Source: Gnetum montanum (taxonomy: Eukaryota; Streptophyta; Gnetopsida; Gnetales; Gnetaceae). From it: 20,548 nt of DNA. Under the pieces are notes generated by a model, which made no database searches, was not told where the DNA came from, and saw only the letters and a list, made by a program, of their open reading frames with translations. Made by a program: the position numbers and the translations under genes. The stretch covers positions 35,449 through 55,996 of the forward strand of contig MNCI01028315.1 in NCBI GenBank assembly GCA_015680685.1. Direction: 5' to 3'. Shown piece after piece: positions 17,368 through 20,548 of this stretch (the first letter of the stretch is position 1; each line of letters opens with the position of its first letter).

Positions 17368-18471
17368 TGATGAGTGATGAGGTACCGCCTACATCCAACC
17401 ATATGAATTGTAAGTGTTCATGCGTGATCTGGTTGAATTCCATGGTTGGGACTAGTTGTAGCATTTAGATCATTATGCCTTGATCGTAGTTCGTTGTCTT
17501 CCCACTTGGACTAGTGGTAGCCTTGTCATGTATGGTTTAGTCTAGAATGAGGCATATGATTTTTGATGTTGTTTCAACCTTATGCTACTCCTAATAATAA
17601 TAAAAAAATCATTTGTTTAAACTAATTAACAATGGATAGTAAATTCTAAACTAGCCTATGTGTGATGGGTGTTCATACCCAACTTGTCGTACATGTCCTA
17701 AACCCATGTATCCACTACTGGGATTACTAAGCACTATTCTATTGGGCAAACTAAGCAATAACACTACTGGATTTACCAAGTGAATACGTGTTTACACTCG
17801 AAATTGGTTGCGCTCATTTCACCAATTCATGAACATGCATGAAAATGTAAATATTAACTAAGTACATGAAATATAAATTGCATTAAAAGTAAATTTAATC
17901 TAAGTCAAAGTTCTACAATGAATAGGAAGCAATCTCGATCTTATTGTAATTTATGGAATGTGTCTAGGTACATTTCCCACTCAAATAGGATGTCGTACAA
18001 CTGACTTAGATCCGCACTACAGACATTCACTAACTATTCTCTTAGATTATGAAATAAAATTGCAAACTTTTGGCTACTCTATTAACTAAAGAATTGGATA
18101 AACATAGCTATGAGTATGTATTTATAGATTTTATTGCTAGGCTATGTCGATAGGGCCTGATTGACACATGAAATGATGTGTCGACGAGGCCTCATCAATG
18201 TAACTAACCACATCGAGAAGGGCTCATCGACGCAATCTTGTTGTTGGAGCCTTGACATTGAAGCCTTGTTGTCAGAGTCTTGACATCGGAGCCTTGTTGT
18301 TGAAGTCTTAACATTGGAGCCTTGATATTAGTGCCTTATTGTTAGAGCCTTGACATTAGAGCCTTCTTGTCGAAGCCTTAATATTAGAGCCTTGATATCG
18401 AGCCTAGGATCTCGGAGCTAACAAAAAAGTTAACATTTTATCAGATAACCTAGCCAACAGATGACTCATCA
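17368..18471 (-). repeat. 3' LTR of element D (minus strand)
   Basis: A 1104-base LTR, TGATGAGTGA...GACTCATCA, of the same family as LTR A. It shares the TATA box (18119-18126), a U3 minisatellite (about 18230-18415) and the repeated CACTACTGG block (about 17714 and 17763). On the minus strand a polypurine tract lies directly before it (18474-18484), so it is a 3' LTR whose element body extends rightward. It lacks the ~30-base duplication seen in LTR A. Confidence 0.85.
18119..18126 (-). promoter_or_regulatory. TATA box of LTR D
   Basis: TATAAATA on the minus strand, in the same context (AATAAAATCTATAAATAC) as in LTR A. Confidence 0.55.
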
Positions 18472-18473
18472 TA

Positions 18474-18484
18474 CCCCATGACTG
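18474..18484 (-). other. Polypurine tract of element D
   Basis: CAGTCATGGGG on the minus strand, two bases (TA) before the TGATGAGT start of LTR D. It is the counterpart of 6379-6392 in element C. Confidence 0.65.
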
Positions 18485-19208
18485 AAAAAAAACTCATCCT
18501 CAAGTTAACAGGATAGGACCAAGCTTTCTTTACAATATTGAAAAGGTATGAAATTATTAAATGATGCTAACTACTAATTGACATTGAGTGTCGCATTACA
18601 AAATTTTATTTGAGTGGATGCATACAAAATGACAGAGTGACAAAAACACTAGATAGACTTTGAAGATTACAAAATTTGCAGTGGTCCTCAAGAATCTGCT
18701 GAAGATGATTCCTCTTGTTGTTGCTAGGAGTGGTAGACTTCCAACCTAGATTGCTATGTTGATGCTTCTCTAGTTACATGCAACATTCTTGAAGGATGGA
18801 CTAAAATATTTTCTCATCATCCCATGGATTTAGTAAACATGTGATGCTTGAGCTGCTATCTTGTGTGTGCTTTGATTTGTCTATGGACATATCTTTCATT
18901 TTCCCCCTCTTAGCTTCATTTCCATGCTTGGCAAAAGACCTTCTTCCTTAGGTTTTTCTTTTAGCATCACCTGTAGTGACCAAAGGATCAACATTAGTTT
19001 TGGTAAATTTTCCTTAATAATTAACCCTTTTTGAATCCCCTAGTTTTCATTTAAGCACAAGGTGATGATAGCATACTATGCCTAAGACTATGAGTTAACT
19101 AAAATTATGAAGTTGTTCACATTATTTTGATTAATTTCTATTAGTTACCATGATGTTCAAAAATAGGATGTTAGAAAAATTTCGAAATTTCAAAGCGTAC
19201 ACCAATAG

Positions 19209-19219
19209 CCCCCATGACT
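19209..19219 (-). other. Polypurine-tract-like motif inside element D
   Basis: AGTCATGGGGG on the minus strand, about 740 bases upstream of LTR D. It is the counterpart of copy 2 in element C (5752-5763). Confidence 0.5.
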
Positions 19220-20548
19220 AATAAGTGTAACTCCAGAAGCACACAAGTTTTCAAACAATTGAAACGAAAGGTTTGATTCAGAAGATGGCCAAGAAATATT
19301 GAAGAAGAATATTTTAACAGAAAAGTAGGAAAAAAGTAAAAATGTAATTAAAGGTAATGAAAAGTAATCCCAAAATTATGCATAAATTCAGAGAAACTAT
19401 CATTGATGTCCTAGAAGATGTGAAGGTTAGTTCAAAGCCATGATTAACAAAAGTTATGCAAGTGGGTTCTCCCCAAAGCAGGCTCCTACCATAATTCCCT
19501 TACATAACCACTCTTATAGATGTTCATGAGCATCCAAGAATTTAAATGTAGACCATGCCTTTGTTCCAAACAACACAAAACTTCCGTTGTTGGGATGTTG
19601 TACTATATTCCACAAAACCATGCTCATAATCACATGTAGTAGTGTGGTAAATAATGGGATGAGAAAGGATTGTAGAGATCAGATGTAAGGTACTTAACCA
19701 TGTCCACAATAGGTTCTTAAAAAAAATGTGATTAAAATGATCAACATACCTATCCGTCCAAGTTCAGACCAAGTCCATACCATGAACAGTAACCTTGCAT
19801 TGATGTGTTTCCTCCTCCCTACCACCATGAGTTCACAACCACATCAAAGAATAGTCCTCAGTTCAAAAAGAGAAGAAAAGAAAATAAGGAAGGAAGGGCC
19901 TTAGTTAGATGGGTGCCTTCAGGCAAGGGTACCATGTCTTTCTAGCCCCATAATTAGTGCTTGTAGCCTATTATTATGTCTAAGGGGTGTGCTTTGAATT
20001 CCCATAATTATTGTTTCTATGTTTTTTGTTGTTTTTTCTTTCATTTTTTTTGGATGGGAACCACACCATGTAAAGATAGAGCTTCCCTTTTATTGATTGA
20101 TGGAGGAGTGATGATGCATTCCAAGAGGATTCATAAAGCACATGTCGGTTGACAAGACAAAAACCCAACAAGTCCCTTGGTCATTCCTTTTTTTTTCAAG
20201 GTACAATGATCATTGATTAATTTTAGTTTCATGAAAGAAGAACCAAATTGTTTCCATGAAAAAGACCTTTTATCTAAAGAATTGAAGTGATGGATGAGAT
20301 GGTCTCACTACTTTACACAATTACTTACCCAATCATCCTGATAGCATAGAACAAAAACCCAACACATAGCATTGACTTTTGCATCATGACTTAACAATAT
20401 TATTAACAGAAATATAAAAGACATTCATAAAACATAAAGGAAATGACTCAAGAAAAGAGAAAAATATAAAGAAAAAAATATTAAGAAATGGAAAACATAT
20501 TAGGAATCAAACAATTTTGGAAGAAATAAGAAAATGATAAGAAATTGT

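Larger units (their letters stand above)
18472..20548 (-). other. 3' noncoding region of element D
   Basis: Minus strand, running out of the window. Its reverse complement matches the C noncoding region, most clearly at 19700-20110 (versus about 4980-5290) and at the end next to the LTR (AACTTGAGGATGAGTTTTTTTTCAGTCATGGGG versus the C equivalent at about 6357-6389, a few differences). There are no convincing open frames; the 63-codon frame at 19980-20171 is not conserved in C. Stretches near 18660-18960 and 19550-19700 hold nothing I recognise. Confidence 0.6.

Noticed and set aside
19980-20171. 63-codon minus-strand frame considered as a small gene
   Set aside because: The homologous region of element C (about 4950-5130) does not keep the frame; it is mostly low-complexity Lys/Asn from A-rich DNA.

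Overview
The window looks like plant nuclear DNA, a gene-poor stretch built from decayed LTR retrotransposons; I see no intact protein-coding gene. The plant call rests on four things: Ty3-type elements with long 5'-TGATG...CATCA-3' LTRs, a tRNA-Asp-type primer-binding site of the kind used by Athila-like plant elements, a Tat-like gag, and a broken plant-type PPR repeat. A gymnosperm or other large genome is plausible because so many old, diverged copies are nested together, but nothing here fixes the species.

Layout. (1) Positions 1-2417 hold the 5' end of a minus-strand element 'A': partial gag (1-1069), primer-binding site, and 5' LTR (1189-2417). (2) Positions 2795-7190 hold a plus-strand relative, element 'C': gag C-terminus and aspartic protease (2795-3916, nine in-frame stops), then no recognisable reverse transcriptase or integrase, a long 3' noncoding region (about 4408-6392), and a 3' LTR (6393-7190). 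(3) Positions 7398-8000 hold a possible tRNA-derived SINE head and an AT-rich repeat 'B'. (4) Positions 7941-13734 are bounded by two copies of a 1.1-kb direct repeat 'F'. Between them lie a GC-richer block with a minus-strand PPR fragment, a plus-strand gag/protease fragment of another Ty3 element, and a small scrambled inverted/direct repeat. (5) Positions 14941-17060 hold a minus-strand Tat-like gag relic 'H', preceded on its own strand by a region of repeated imperfect hairpins. (6) Positions 17141-17367 are another B copy, interrupted by a minus-strand element 'D': 3' LTR 17368-18471, polypurine tract, and a 3' noncoding region running off the window end. The D noncoding region is recognisably the reverse complement of the one in element C.

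The most interesting signals are these: a polypurine-tract-like motif (AGTCATGGGG) recurring at comparable places inside the 3' noncoding regions of both C and D; the tandem hairpin modules upstream of gag H; GATATC-centred palindromes just upstream of the LTR C TATA box; the F repeat pair bracketing a chimeric host-gene/retroelement block; and target-site sequences suggesting that LTR D (right side of the window) and LTR A (left side) could be two ends of one insertion. All identities were judged by eye from the sequence. None has been searched against a database.
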